Below, piece by piece: positions 7,511-18,557 of a DNA stretch of 36,854 nucleotides. Each line of letters starts with the position of its first letter. Position 1 is the first letter of the stretch. A program made the position numbers and the translations under genes. Source of the stretch: Burkholderiales bacterium (lineage in GTDB: Bacteria; Pseudomonadota; Gammaproteobacteria; Burkholderiales; Burkholderiaceae_D); the NCBI GenBank assembly GCA_026399895.1, contig JAPLQC010000050.1, forward strand, positions 1 through 36,854. Direction: 5' to 3'. A model generated the notes under the pieces. The model was not told the DNA's origin and searched no databases. It saw only the letters and a program-made list of their open reading frames with translations.

Positions 7511-7996
7511 TCAACTGAGCAGTAATTGATACACAAGGCCGTCTAGGCTCTGTGGTGTTGAAAGCGGAGCCATCCGGTCTGCCACTTGGCCGGAGCGATC
7601 CAGTAAGAACTTCGTGAAGTTCCATTTGATCGCCTCGCTGCCAAGTACTCCCTTTGCCTCTTTCTTCAATGCGACAAACAATGGGTGAGTATTAGGGCCA
7701 TTTACGTCCACTTTCGCAAACATTGGAAAGGTTACGCCGTAATTCAATTCGCAGAAGCCGGCGATCTGCGCTTCGTCTCCCGGCTCCTGCGCGCCGAACT
7801 GGTTGCAGGGGAAGCCCAGCACGACGAACCCCTGATCCTTGTACTTGCGGTACAACGCTTCAAGCCCGGCATATTGCGGCGTGAAGCCGCATTGACTTGC
7901 TGTGTTGACAATCAATGCGACTTTGTTCCGATACTCAGCCAGTGAGGTCTGAGTTCCGTCGATTCGGGTGAGGGGAATATCGTAAAGTTCTGTCAT
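7511..7996 (-). CDS. gpx: Glutathione peroxidase family protein (thiol peroxidase)
   Basis: This 161-residue protein belongs to the cysteine-type glutathione peroxidase family (BtuE/GpxA-like), which reduces hydrogen peroxide and organic hydroperoxides with electrons from thioredoxin or glutathione. The peroxidatic Cys36 lies in NTASQCGFTP (31-40). FPCNQFGAQEPG (62-73) carries the second conserved Cys64 and the Gln, and KWNFTKFL (124-131) provides the Trp and Asn of the catalytic tetrad. Cys82 in FCELNYGVTFP is the usual resolving cysteine of the thioredoxin-dependent members. The ATG at 7996 has GGAG about 7 bases before it. The gene is divergent from yggS with a 90-base shared upstream region, and an oxyR gene lies about 5 kb away. 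Confidence 0.92.
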   Translation of the reverse strand: MTELYDIPLTRIDGTQTSLAEYRNKVALIVNTASQCGFTPQYAGLEALYRKYKDQGFVVLGFPCNQFGAQEPGDEAQIAGFCELNYGVTFPMFAKVDVNGPNTHPLFVALKKEAKGVLGSEAIKWNFTKFLLDRSGQVADRMAPLSTPQSLDGLVYQLLLS

Positions 7997-8086
7997 TGAT
8001 CGCTCCAGTTGTTCGATTAGCGAACCAATGCTAACAGTCTGCGCACTTTTTGGGCAAAGCAGGTCGATGAGCGATAATGCGAAGCC

Positions 8087-8788
8087 ATGTCAATTACGCA
8101 AAACATTGAGCACGTCAGTGCTTTGATCGCGAAGGCGGCGAGAGGTGTCGGACGAGATCCGGCATCCGTAACGCTGCTGGCGGTATCCAAGACTTTTGGT
8201 CCCGATGCCGTCATCGAAGCCGCTGAGGCTGGTCAGCGCGCTTTCGGCGAGAACTATTTGCAGGAGGCAATCGACAAGCAGCAGGCGGTGCTCTTGCTAC
8301 GCCCCGATCTCGCGCTGGAATGGCATTTCATTGGCCCTATCCAAAGTAATAAGACACGCCCGATTGCCGAGCATTTCGCATGGGCCCACGCGGTCGATCG
8401 CGAGAAGATCGCGCGCCGCTTGTCCGAGCAACGACCGCCGAATCTGCCGCCGTTGAATTTTTGTCTGCAGGTGAACGTGAGCGGCGAAGACAGCAAGAGC
8501 GGCGTTGCCCCGACCGAGGTGTTGGCACTGGCGCAGGTGGTCGCGACTCTCCCCGGTCTGCAGTTGCGTGGCCTGATGGCAATACCAGAACCCGCTGAAG
8601 ATGTTGAAAGCCAGCGCAAGCCCTTTGCCTTATTGCGCGCCCTGCAGCAGCAGCTGACGGAGGCCGGTATCCCCACTGATACTTTATCGATGGGCATGAG
8701 TGCCGATATGGATGCTGCTATAGCGGAGGGTGCCACAATCGTACGTATCGGTACCGCGATTTTTGGAAGGCGAGATTATGCAAAGTGA
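8087..8788 (+). CDS. yggS: YggS-family pyridoxal phosphate homeostasis protein
   Basis: YggS/PLPBP binds pyridoxal 5'-phosphate without a known enzymatic reaction and helps balance vitamin B6 and amino-acid pools. The 233-residue protein has the PLP-binding Lys35 in AVSKTF, FGENYLQE at 53-60, WHFIGPIQSNK at 79-89 and the C-terminal MGMSADMDAAI and VRIGTAIFG segments, all hallmarks of the single-domain alanine-racemase-like barrel. It overlaps proC by 11 bases, the usual yggS-proC pair. No ribosome binding site is obvious. A possible promoter (TTGGGC at 8050-8055, 17 bases, GATAAT at 8073-8078) would start transcription almost at the ATG, so the mRNA may be nearly leaderless; that is speculative. 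Confidence 0.93.
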   Translation: MSITQNIEHVSALIAKAARGVGRDPASVTLLAVSKTFGPDAVIEAAEAGQRAFGENYLQEAIDKQQAVLLLRPDLALEWHFIGPIQSNKTRPIAEHFAWAHAVDREKIARRLSEQRPPNLPPLNFCLQVNVSGEDSKSGVAPTEVLALAQVVATLPGLQLRGLMAIPEPAEDVESQRKPFALLRALQQQLTEAGIPTDTLSMGMSADMDAAIAEGATIVRIGTAIFGRRDYAK

Positions 8789-9602
8789 GTTGAAGATTGC
8801 TTTCATCGGCGGTGGCAACATGGCACAAGCCCTGATTGGCGGGCTCGCTGGAAGGCTAACTGCAGCTACCAATATTCATATTGTCGATGTGATGCCGACA
8901 ACGCTCACGCTACTCAGCGAGCGCTTTGGTGTAACAACAGCTCAAGCGCCGACGGATGTGCTCGCAGCTTGTGATGTGATTGTGCTAGCGGTGAAGCCGC
9001 AACAACTGCGCGAGGTAGTTGCCACCATAAAGCCCTTTTTGACGTCGCAACTGGTGCTGTCGATTGCTGCGGGTATTCGCGCGGCAGATATTTCTCGTTG
9101 GTTGGGTGGGCATCAGGCGATTGTGCGCACGATGCCGAACACACCTGCCCTGATTGGGAAGGGCATTACGGGTGCGTACGCTATGTCAGGTGTAACCGAG
9201 TTGCAGAAGGAGAGCGCCGATGCCTTGTTGCGCGCTGTTGGTGAGACTGTGTGGGTCACGGACGAAGCGCAGATTGACGCAGTGACTGCGATCTCCGGCA
9301 GCGGCCCGGCATACGTGTTCTATTTCATCGAGGCGATGCAGCAAGCCGCAACCGAGTTGGGACTCAGCGCTGAGCAAGGTAGGCAGTTGGCACAGGCTAC
9401 TTTCGCTGGTGCTGCCGGGTTGGCCAGTCAGTCAGATGAGCCGGTATCCCTGCTGCGTGAGCGCGTGACTTCGAAAGGCGGTACGACATACGCTGCGCTG
9501 ACCTCCATGGAATCGAGTGGTGTTAAGGCTGCGCTGGTAAAGGCGCTACATGCGGCAGCGGATCGTGGCCGAGAATTAGGGGAAGAGTTTGGGAAATCTT
9601 AA
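8778..9602 (+). CDS. proC: Pyrroline-5-carboxylate reductase
   Basis: ProC catalyses the last step of proline synthesis, reducing 1-pyrroline-5-carboxylate with NAD(P)H in the cytoplasm. The chosen ATG at 8778 gives a 274-residue protein beginning MQSELKIAFIGGGNMAQ, with the Rossmann GGGNMA motif at once after the first strand. An earlier in-frame start would add a non-family extension inside yggS. GGAAGG about 8 bases upstream is a fitting ribosome binding site. Other family marks are RTMPNTPALIGKG, ISGSGPAYVFYFIEA and SKGGTTYAAL in the C-terminal dimerisation domain. The start overlaps the yggS stop by 11 bases, so the two are translationally coupled. Confidence 0.95.
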   Translation: MQSELKIAFIGGGNMAQALIGGLAGRLTAATNIHIVDVMPTTLTLLSERFGVTTAQAPTDVLAACDVIVLAVKPQQLREVVATIKPFLTSQLVLSIAAGIRAADISRWLGGHQAIVRTMPNTPALIGKGITGAYAMSGVTELQKESADALLRAVGETVWVTDEAQIDAVTAISGSGPAYVFYFIEAMQQAATELGLSAEQGRQLAQATFAGAAGLASQSDEPVSLLRERVTSKGGTTYAALTSMESSGVKAALVKALHAAADRGRELGEEFGKS

Positions 9603-9619
9603 GTGACTTGTTAAGGTCC

Positions 9620-10582
9620 TTAAAGAATTTCAAGACTACCGTGACTAGCCTTGCTTGCCCCAGCAGGATGGCCATGTAGTTTGATGGCAAGTCGTAAGTC
9701 ATTCATTGAATCCGCATGCCTGAGCGCTTGATCGATACTGATCCTTTCAGCCTGGATCAAATCAAATAGCGCCTGATCGAACGTTTGCATGCCGAGCTCA
9801 CGCGATTTTTTCATGGCTTCCTTGATTTCATGGATCTGACCTTTGCAGATCAAATCCGAAATCAACGGCGAGTTGAGCATGATTTCTACTGCCGCGCAGC
9901 GACCGGAGCCGGACTTCAAAGGAACCAGGCGTTGCGAGATGAGCGCACGTAGGTTGAGCGACAAGTCCATCAATAGTTGTGCTCGACGCTCCTCCGGAAA
10001 AAAATTGATGATGCGATCGAGTGCTTGATTACTGTTGTTGGCGTGCAGGGTGGCAAGGCAGAGGTGACCGGTTTCTGCAAACGCTATGGCGTGATCCATG
10101 GTTTCACGGTCACGAATCTCACCGATCAAGATAACGTCTGGTGCCTGGCGTAGCGTGTTTTTGAGTGCGGTGTGCCAGTCGGCGGTATCAGTGCCTACCT
10201 CGCGCTGTGTCACGATGCAATTACGGTGTGGGTGCACAAATTCGACCGGGTCTTCGATCGTGATGATATGACCATGACTATGCGAGTTGCGATGTCCGAT
10301 CATGGCAGCCAAGGTGGTTGACTTGCCCGAACCCGTGGCGCCGACCATGACAACTAAGCCACGTTTTTGCATCACGATATCTTTAAGCTGTGCTGGCACC
10401 CCGAGCGCGTCAATGTCTGGAATCTCGGTGGTGATAGTGCGTACCACCATGCCCGCCTTCCCCTGCTGAACAAAGGCAGACACCCGAAAGCGGCCAATAC
10501 CCTCAATGCTGATTGCGAAATTACATTCGTTGGTGCGCAGGAATTCTTCGCGCTGGCGCTCATTCATGGTGGAGAGCACCAA
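9620..10582 (-). CDS. pilU: PilU-like twitching motility ATPase, N-terminally truncated
   Basis: PilU is the accessory retraction ATPase of the type IV pilus, working with PilT at the inner-membrane base. The visible part is clearly PilU: Walker A GATGSGKST (81-89 counted from the TTG at 10582), ILIGEIRDRE (151-160) with the Walker B acid, HANNSNQALDRIINFFPEER and NDLRLAIKLHG near the C-terminus. PilU proteins usually have about 370-380 residues and start with a PAS-like N-terminal domain. Here the frame is closed upstream by three consecutive TGA codons (10619-10627), the first being the pilT stop. Only 12 more family-like codons lie between the stops and the TTG, so about 45 N-terminal residues are missing. 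Possible starts are TTG 10582 or ATG 10567. It may be a working short variant or a decaying gene. Confidence 0.8.
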   Translation of the reverse strand: MVLSTMNERQREEFLRTNECNFAISIEGIGRFRVSAFVQQGKAGMVVRTITTEIPDIDALGVPAQLKDIVMQKRGLVVMVGATGSGKSTTLAAMIGHRNSHSHGHIITIEDPVEFVHPHRNCIVTQREVGTDTADWHTALKNTLRQAPDVILIGEIRDRETMDHAIAFAETGHLCLATLHANNSNQALDRIINFFPEERRAQLLMDLSLNLRALISQRLVPLKSGSGRCAAVEIMLNSPLISDLICKGQIHEIKEAMKKSRELGMQTFDQALFDLIQAERISIDQALRHADSMNDLRLAIKLHGHPAGASKASHGSLEIL

Positions 10583-10624
10583 GGCGCGACTTAACTCAGC
10601 CGAAATGACGATGGGTGTTCATCA

Positions 10625-11668
10625 TCAATCCAGAAAATTTTCTGGCATTTTTGCAGCAGAGCGCGCAGTCGCAGTCGATATGCGATGCCGTCTCAGTAAA
10701 TCTTGCAAACTCGCATCCAAGGTTTGCATGCCGAGTGATGCTCCGGTTTGGATTGTTGAATACATCTGTGCCACCTTGGCTTCACGAATCAAATTACGGA
10801 TAGCTGGTGTACCGAGCATGATCTCGTGCGCAGCAACGCGCCCATTGCCGTCACGGGTTTTGAGCAAGGTCTGCGAGATCACCGCTTGCAACGATTCAGA
10901 CAGCATGGCCCTTACCATTTCTTTCTCTTCACCGGGAAACACATCAATAATCCGATCAATAGTTTTGGCGGCAGAAACCGTATGCAAAGTGCCAAACACC
11001 AAATGCCCTGTTTCGGCTGCGGTTAGCGCAAGCCGGATAGTTTCCAGATCACGCAACTCACCCACCAAGACGACATCCGGGTCTTCACGTAGTGCCGAGC
11101 GCAGCGCCGCCGAAAATGACAGCGTATGCGGCCCGACCTCGCGCTGGTTGATCAGGCCTTTTTTCGATTCATGGACAAACTCAATCGGGTCTTCGATCGT
11201 AAGAATATGCGCGTACTCATTCTCATTAATGTGATTGACCATCGCCGCCAGCGTGGTCGACTTGCCAGAGCCGGTTGGTCCAGTAACGAGTACTAGGCCA
11301 CGTGGTTTTAGCGCAAGCTCAGCAAAGATTTTTGGGGCGCCGAGTTGCTCAAGGCTGAGAATGGTCGAGGGAATGGTCCGCATGACGGCGGCCGCACCAC
11401 GATCTTGGTTGAACGCGTTGACTCGAAATCTTGCCAAGCCAGGTAGCTCGAAAGAAAAATCAACCTCAAGATTCGCCTCGTAACGCTTGCGCAGACCATC
11501 ATTCATCACCTCGTAGATCATGGCGTGAACGTCTTTATGCGACATCGGCGGTAAATTGATACGGCGCACATCACCATGTACCCGAATCATCGGCGGTAGT
11601 CCGGCTGACAGGTGCAGATCAGAGGCATTGTTTCTGACCGTGAAGGTCAGCAACTCGGAAATATCCAT
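10625..11668 (-). CDS. pilT: Type IV pilus retraction ATPase PilT
   Basis: PilT is the hexameric ATPase that disassembles the type IV pilus and drives twitching motility. The 347-residue protein starting MDISELL has the full family layout: N-terminal PAS-like domain with ASDLHLSAGLPP (15-26), Walker A GPTGSGKSTT (130-139), the Walker B region VGELRDLET (202-210), and AIRNLIRE (289-296), the motif required for retraction. The C-terminus KMPENFLD is also typical, so PilT is intact. The ATG at 11668 is chosen because MDISELL is the family start; an 11-residue upstream extension from TTG is possible. The ribosome binding site is weak. It runs into pilU in the same frame, separated by TGATGATGA. 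The usual divergent pairing of pilT with yggS is not kept: here yggS-proC and pilT-pilU converge. Confidence 0.95.
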   Translation of the reverse strand: MDISELLTFTVRNNASDLHLSAGLPPMIRVHGDVRRINLPPMSHKDVHAMIYEVMNDGLRKRYEANLEVDFSFELPGLARFRVNAFNQDRGAAAVMRTIPSTILSLEQLGAPKIFAELALKPRGLVLVTGPTGSGKSTTLAAMVNHINENEYAHILTIEDPIEFVHESKKGLINQREVGPHTLSFSAALRSALREDPDVVLVGELRDLETIRLALTAAETGHLVFGTLHTVSAAKTIDRIIDVFPGEEKEMVRAMLSESLQAVISQTLLKTRDGNGRVAAHEIMLGTPAIRNLIREAKVAQMYSTIQTGASLGMQTLDASLQDLLRRHRISTATARSAAKMPENFLD

Positions 11669-11812
11669 GAGGAAGCGCGCTTGAAGAACCTGCGCCAACA
11701 AGAGATGTTGGCGGCGCGCGATTATGTGTCGCCGTGGGTCCTACCTTCAAGCAGAAACGACATTGTCATCAACGACTGTTGTATCAACGCGGCAGTTCAA
11801 CGATTAAGCTAG
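11669..11812 (-). promoter_or_regulatory. Upstream region of pilT
   Basis: This 144-base stretch lies between the ubiA stop and the pilT start on the minus strand. It presumably holds the pilT promoter, but I could not pick a convincing -35/-10 pair, and I see no terminator hairpin for ubiA. Confidence 0.2.
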
Positions 11813-12676
11813 TTAGCCTAAAACAATCCCGATGAATACGGCAGCACCCAGCCAATTGTTATGACGAAAGGCTGCGAAGCAACGTAAACGATCTCGCTCA
11901 CGTATCAGCAGGTAGTGATACGCGGCAATCGCGGTCGCAATAAAAAGCCCGAGGTAAAACAGGGCGCCCAGATGGTAGCTGGCACCGACCAACGCAACGA
12001 GCAGTAAATGGATGCCGTAGCACAGCATAACGGCGAGTACGTCGAAGCGTCCGAAAGTGATAGCTGACGTGCGGATACCGATCAATAAATCATCGTCACG
12101 GTCGACCATGGCGTATTCCGTGTCATAGGCCAGTGCCCAGAATACATTCGCGATCAGTAGCACCCACGCTTCCAATGGCACCGCTCCCTGCACCGCTGCA
12201 TATGCCATCGGAATGCCAAAGCCGAATGCAATACCCAGATAAGCTTGTGGCAGGGCGAAGAAGCGTTTGAAGTAAGGATAAGTACCGGCCACGATCACTG
12301 CCAACACGGATAGCTGCTGCGTAAGTGTATTTAGCGGAAGAATCAGCGCAAATGAAATCAGCGCGAATACCACGGCGACGGCAACTGCTTCCCATGCCGC
12401 GATCTGACCTGAGGTAAGCGGGCGCTCGGCGGTGCGTTTGACGTGTTTATCGAAATCGCGATCAGCGAAGTCATTAATGGCACAACCAGCGGATCGCATC
12501 AGCACGGTGCCAATACTGAAAATCGCCACCAGCATCGGATCCGGATGCCCGTTCGATGCAAGCCAGAGTGCGGACAGGGTTGGCCAAAGCAACAGCAAGC
12601 TACCAATCGGCTTGTCCAGACGGACTAGTCGCGCATAAAGCTTCAGCTTGGATAAGACAGGCGTTACGGATGTCAT
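11813..12676 (-). CDS. ubiA: 4-hydroxybenzoate polyprenyltransferase
   Basis: UbiA attaches the polyprenyl side chain to 4-hydroxybenzoate, an early membrane step of ubiquinone synthesis. The 287-residue protein is strongly hydrophobic with about eight or nine membrane segments. It has both Mg-diphosphate-binding motifs of the family: NDFADRDFD at 68-76 and [12 protein letters not shown] at 185-196. The N-terminal [16 protein letters not shown] segment is also typical. Length matches the family (about 285-290). It lies downstream of oxyR on the same strand with a 24-base gap, so it may be co-transcribed with recG-oxyR. Another ubiquinone gene, ubiH, lies at 31421-32554. Confidence 0.95.
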   Translation of the reverse strand: MTSVTPVLSKLKLYARLVRLDKPIGSLLLLWPTLSALWLASNGHPDPMLVAIFSIGTVLMRSAGCAINDFADRDFDKHVKRTAERPLTSGQIAAWEAVAVAVVFALISFALILPLNTLTQQLSVLAVIVAGTYPYFKRFFALPQAYLGIAFGFGIPMAYAAVQGAVPLEAWVLLIANVFWALAYDTEYAMVDRDDDLLIGIRTSAITFGRFDVLAVMLCYGIHLLLVALVGASYHLGALFYLGLFIATAIAAYHYLLIRERDRLRCFAAFRHNNWLGAAVFIGIVLG

Positions 12677-12700
12677 GTGCGCTAGTGTAGCGCGGGATGA

Positions 12701-13648
12701 TTAATGCTCGGCTTGGCGCGCGTCCGGGAGCATCGTGACGCCATTCAGTGTGCACGACAGGACGATTTTGCGGATCGCATCAATCGCACCATGACGGGTG
12801 AAGCTTTTGCGCCAGGCGATCACTACACGGCGTGATGGCGGTGGATTGTCGAAGGGGAGATACCGCAGCATATCTTTAGCGCCGGCGCTCGCAGGTACCG
12901 ATGCTTTGGGTAATACGGTAATCCCGATGCCGGAAGCGACCATGTGACGAATGGTTTCTAGGGAAGAGCCCTCGAAGGTACGGGCGATACCGCCACCCGA
13001 CGTTGAGTAGCGCGACATCTCGGGGCAGACCTCCAGTACTTGATCACGGAAGCAGTGACCAGCACCCAGTAGCAGCATGGTCTCGTTCTTCAGTTCTTCG
13101 GCGCTAACACTCGCCCGATCGCACCAGTGATGATTGCGCGGAACCGCCACCATGAAGGGTTCGTCATAGAGCGCCTGCACCATGAGGCCCTGATCATTGA
13201 AGGGTAGCGCCATGATCGCGGCATCCAGTTCGCCGGAGCGAAGTAGCTCGAGCAGTCTGACAGTGAAATTTTCCTGAAGTACCAGCGGCATTTGTGGCAC
13301 TTGCTCGATCAGCTTCGGCACTAACTGCGGCAGCAAATACGGCGCGATGGTGTAGATCACGCCAACCCTCAACGGACCGACCAGGGGGTCTTTGTTTTGG
13401 TTGGCAATGTTCTTGATGTAAGACGTTTGCTCAAGCACATGCTCGGCTTGCGCAATGATCTGCACCCCGATGGGGGTAACCGTTATTTCGGAGCCGCCGC
13501 GTTCGAAGATGGCGACACCTAGTTCGTCTTCCAGTTTCTTGATTGCTACCGATAGTGTCGGCTGAGCGACGAAACAAGCCTCAGCGGCACGACCGAAATG
13601 CTTCTCCCGCGCCACTGCAACAATGTATTTCAGTTCCGTTAATGTCAT
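12701..13648 (-). CDS. oxyR: OxyR, LysR-type peroxide-sensing regulator
   Basis: OxyR senses hydrogen peroxide through a disulfide and activates antioxidant genes. The 315-residue protein has a LysR-type helix-turn-helix (about 1-60, with HFGRAAEACFVAQPTLSVAIKKLE) and a ligand-type effector domain. Cys199 and Cys208 in GAGHCFRDQVLEVCPE sit at exactly the numbers of the redox-active pair of Escherichia coli OxyR, so peroxide sensing should be intact. The SGGGIARTFEGSSLETIRHM region matches the OxyR dimer interface. The gene is 49 bases downstream of recG on the same strand, a common recG-oxyR arrangement in Betaproteobacteria. The gpx gene at 7511-7996 is a plausible but unproven target. Confidence 0.95.
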   Translation of the reverse strand: MTLTELKYIVAVAREKHFGRAAEACFVAQPTLSVAIKKLEDELGVAIFERGGSEITVTPIGVQIIAQAEHVLEQTSYIKNIANQNKDPLVGPLRVGVIYTIAPYLLPQLVPKLIEQVPQMPLVLQENFTVRLLELLRSGELDAAIMALPFNDQGLMVQALYDEPFMVAVPRNHHWCDRASVSAEELKNETMLLLGAGHCFRDQVLEVCPEMSRYSTSGGGIARTFEGSSLETIRHMVASGIGITVLPKASVPASAGAKDMLRYLPFDNPPPSRRVVIAWRKSFTRHGAIDAIRKIVLSCTLNGVTMLPDARQAEH

Positions 13649-13697
13649 GCCTTAGAGTGTCGCATAAATTTATAACCATACTGAAGCCAAGAATCAT

Positions 13698-15752
13698 TCA
13701 AACGCGTAAAAAATCTTCCCGCTCGCCCAGCCAGCGCGCTAAATGCGCCTCTGCCACTGCAGGTTGCTGGGCCAGCAGCACCGCCGCAAGGTCGCGCGCG
13801 CGTTCGACTAACCACTGATCTTTCTCCAGATCCGCAAAACGCAGCATCGCCTGACCCGACTGCCGTGCCCCAAGGAACTCGCCGGGGCCACGGATCTCTA
13901 GATCACGCCGGGCAATTTCGAAGCCATCGCTGCTCTCGCGCATGATCGCGAGGCGTTGTTGCGCCACCGGTCCGAGCGGGCCTTGAAATAAAAGCAAGCA
14001 GGCGCTGGCTGCAGCACCGCGCCCCACGCGCCCGCGGAGCTGATGCAGCTGGGACAGTCCGAAGCGCTCTGCATGTTCAATCACCATCAGCGACGCATTC
14101 GGTACATCAACCCCGACTTCAATCACCGTCGTTGCAACCAGCACATGGATCTGGCCCTGGGCAAACGCATCCATGGTGGCCTGCTTCTCTGCTGGCTTGA
14201 GTCTTCCATGAACCAAACCCACCCGCAGGTCCGGCAGCGCAGCGGAGAGCAAGGCGTGCGTATCCGTTGCAGTTTGCAGTTGCAGGGCTTCGGATTCTTC
14301 GATCAGCGGGCAAACCCAGTAGACCTGACGACCTTCAAGCGCAGCGGCGTGTACACGCGTTATCACCTCATCGCGCCGCTCTTGCGCCACTAGGCGAGTC
14401 ACGATGGGCGTACGGCCGGGCGGTAGTGTATCGATGACCGAGACCTCTAGATCGGCAAAGTAGGTCATGGCCAGCGTACGGGGTATCGGCGTAGCCGACA
14501 TCATCAGCTGGTGCGGTATGCTACCCACGCCCTTGTTGCGTAGCGTGAGCCGCTGCGCAACGCCAAAGCGATGCTGCTCATCGACGATGACTAAACCTAA
14601 CCGTGCGAACTCAACCTCTTGCTGAATCAGCGCGTGGGTACCAATAACGAGTTTTGCGGCACCCGACTCGATCCGTGTTTTTGCTTCGTCTTTCTCGCGT
14701 TTGCGCAAGCTACCGGTCAACCACGCAATGTTTACACCGAGTGGTGTTAACCAGCTCTCGATTTTTCGGAAATGCTGTTCGGCCAGAATTTCGGTCGGAG
14801 CCATCAGTGCGGCTTGGTAGCCACTATCTATCGCTTGCGCAGCTGCCAGAGCGGCCACTACAGTTTTGCCACTACCGACGTCACCTTGTAGAAGACGCTG
14901 CATGGGATAGTGCGCCAGCAAGTCTGTACGAATTTCTTTTAGTACACGCTGCTGCGCTTCAGTTAGCGTGAACGGTAATGCCTTAAGCAAAGCGTCTGAT
15001 AACGCACCAACAACCGGCAGCGCTGGCGCGCCTTGTTGCCGGCGTGCTGCTTGCGCGCGTTTCATGGATAACTGCTGCGCTAACAACTCATCAAACTTCA
15101 CGCGCGTCCAAGCGGGGTGAGTACGCTCCAGCAGTGCGTAGGCGTCGACATCCGGCGGCGGGTTATGCAGTAAGCGGACCGAGGGTTCGAAGGCGAGGAG
15201 CTGGAGTGAAGTGCGTACGGATTCAGGCAGGGTATCGCGCCAGTCAATCCGCGACATGGCGTCGGTAATGGCTTTTCTCAGCAGGGCTTGTGAAAGTCCC
15301 TCGCCAGCGGGGTACACCGGCGTTAGCGCTTGCGGCAGAGGCGCACCCGGCTCGACCGCTTTGACCGTCGGATGCACCATCTCATCGCCAAAAAACCCAT
15401 GGCGCATCTCGCCGCGTACGCGCAAGTGTTTGCCGACCGCCATCTGTGTTACCTGGCTGCCGTAGAAATTCAAAAAGCGAAGGGTCAGCATGCCGCTGTC
15501 GTCGTTGATTTTGACGATCAACTGCCGGCGCGGTCGGTATTGGATGTCGCTGTCGGTCACCACGCCTTCCACTTGCACAGTGGTGCCGTGCATGCGACTG
15601 GCATCTTGAATCAGGAAAACTTGCGTCTCGTCCTCATAGCGCATGGGCAGATGAAGCACGCGCGCAATATCGCTGGACAAGCCAAGCCGTGCCAAGCGGT
15701 CGGAAACTCGCAGGCTCTTTGGGGTCGAGGGTTGCTTCTTGGGTTTAGGCAT
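13698..15752 (-). CDS. recG: ATP-dependent DNA helicase RecG
   Basis: RecG reverses stalled replication forks and moves branched DNA during recombination and repair. The protein of about 684 residues has the N-terminal wedge (OB-fold) domain with a region around VVTDSDIQYRPRRQLIV. Counting from an upstream GTG at 15767, the helicase core follows with Walker A GDVGSGKT (295-302), DEQH (396-399), SATPIPRT, ATTVIEVGVDVPNA and QLRGRVGRG, then the TRG motif region. Length fits the family (about 690). The ATG at 15752 is given as the start; the in-frame GTG at 15767 would add five residues, and neither has a good ribosome binding site. It is divergent from queA and is followed by oxyR. Confidence 0.95.
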   Translation of the reverse strand: MPKPKKQPSTPKSLRVSDRLARLGLSSDIARVLHLPMRYEDETQVFLIQDASRMHGTTVQVEGVVTDSDIQYRPRRQLIVKINDDSGMLTLRFLNFYGSQVTQMAVGKHLRVRGEMRHGFFGDEMVHPTVKAVEPGAPLPQALTPVYPAGEGLSQALLRKAITDAMSRIDWRDTLPESVRTSLQLLAFEPSVRLLHNPPPDVDAYALLERTHPAWTRVKFDELLAQQLSMKRAQAARRQQGAPALPVVGALSDALLKALPFTLTEAQQRVLKEIRTDLLAHYPMQRLLQGDVGSGKTVVAALAAAQAIDSGYQAALMAPTEILAEQHFRKIESWLTPLGVNIAWLTGSLRKREKDEAKTRIESGAAKLVIGTHALIQQEVEFARLGLVIVDEQHRFGVAQRLTLRNKGVGSIPHQLMMSATPIPRTLAMTYFADLEVSVIDTLPPGRTPIVTRLVAQERRDEVITRVHAAALEGRQVYWVCPLIEESEALQLQTATDTHALLSAALPDLRVGLVHGRLKPAEKQATMDAFAQGQIHVLVATTVIEVGVDVPNASLMVIEHAERFGLSQLHQLRGRVGRGAAASACLLLFQGPLGPVAQQRLAIMRESSDGFEIARRDLEIRGPGEFLGARQSGQAMLRFADLEKDQWLVERARDLAAVLLAQQPAVAEAHLARWLGEREDFLRV

Positions 15753-15767
15753 CGGTACAGGGCTCAC

Positions 15768-15913
15768 GCGAGGCGTAGAATACTGGCTTTTGCAAAACCC
15801 CTATCAGTAGCTCACTTTACTTACCCGGTACGTATCGACCTGACGCTCTGCATGCTGCAGTCAGCATCTGCAAGCGGGTCTGGTTTCTGCGGTAACGCCA
15901 TTTTTCTGCGCCA
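15768..15913. promoter_or_regulatory. Divergent recG / queA upstream region
   Basis: This 146-base region separates recG from queA. It contains an inverted repeat ATGCTG / CAGCAT (15852-15857 and 15862-15867, 4-base loop) about 47 bases before the queA ATG, which could form a small hairpin in the queA leader. I could not identify a clear promoter on either strand. Confidence 0.25.
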
Positions 15914-18060
<2,147 letters not shown>

Positions 18061-18208
18061 TGCCGGTGCTGGCTCAGCCGTTGGTTCAGCCGCTTCTTAT
18101 CAGCACCAATCATCCCCGCCGCCGACAGGCGGCTCCGCAAGCAAGTGGGCCGCCGCGTTAAGCAAGCAGCCGATGTTAAAATCTCGGGTTTCTTAGCTGG
18201 AGCAATTC
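18061..18208 (+). promoter_or_regulatory. Gap between tgt and yajC
   Basis: The 148 bases contain one GC-rich hairpin, GCCGCC / GGCGGC with loop GACA (18118-18133). It is not followed by T residues, so it is unlikely to be a terminator. A promoter for yajC-secDF may lie here but none is obvious. A good ribosome binding site (GGAG) is present just before the yajC ATG. Confidence 0.25.
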
Positions 18209-18538
18209 ATGTTCATTTCAGACGCATATGCACAGACAGCCGGGTCAGCGGGGGGCGCCGGCGGTGGTCTGCTCGGCCTGCTGCCGATCATCCTGATGTT
18301 CGTGGTGCTGTATTTCCTGATGATTCGTCCGCAGATGAAGCGTCAGAAAGAACAGAAGGCCATGATCGACGCACTCGGCAAGGGCGATGAGGTAGTGAGC
18401 GCAGGCGGCGTGGTTGGTCGCGTCACCAAGGTGGGCGACGCCTACATCACCATCGAGATTGCTGAAGGTACCGAGATCATTATGCAGAAGGCGGCAGTAA
18501 CGCTGCTACTGCCTAAAGGCACAATCAAGACACTGTAA
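18209..18538 (+). CDS. yajC: Sec translocon accessory subunit YajC
   Basis: YajC is a small single-span inner-membrane protein that associates with SecDF and SecYEG. The 109-residue protein has a short Gly/Ala-rich N-terminus, one membrane helix (about 21-39, LLGLLPIILMFVVLYFLMI), and the family-typical IRPQMKRQKEQKAMIDALGK that follows. A small soluble domain with GDEVVSAGGVVGRVTKV completes it. The ATG at 18209 has GGAG about 7 bases upstream. It precedes secD and secF, its usual partners, but a clear rho-independent terminator lies between yajC and secD. Confidence 0.95.
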   Translation: MFISDAYAQTAGSAGGAGGGLLGLLPIILMFVVLYFLMIRPQMKRQKEQKAMIDALGKGDEVVSAGGVVGRVTKVGDAYITIEIAEGTEIIMQKAAVTLLLPKGTIKTL

Positions 18539-18557
18539 AGCAGCGTCTTGCTTCCAG

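Noticed and set aside
10506..11234. Long plus-strand open frame of 242 codons opposite pilT and pilU
   Set aside because: Ser/Cys/Arg-rich product typical of the reverse strand of a GC-rich gene; both genes on the other strand have complete ATPase motifs.
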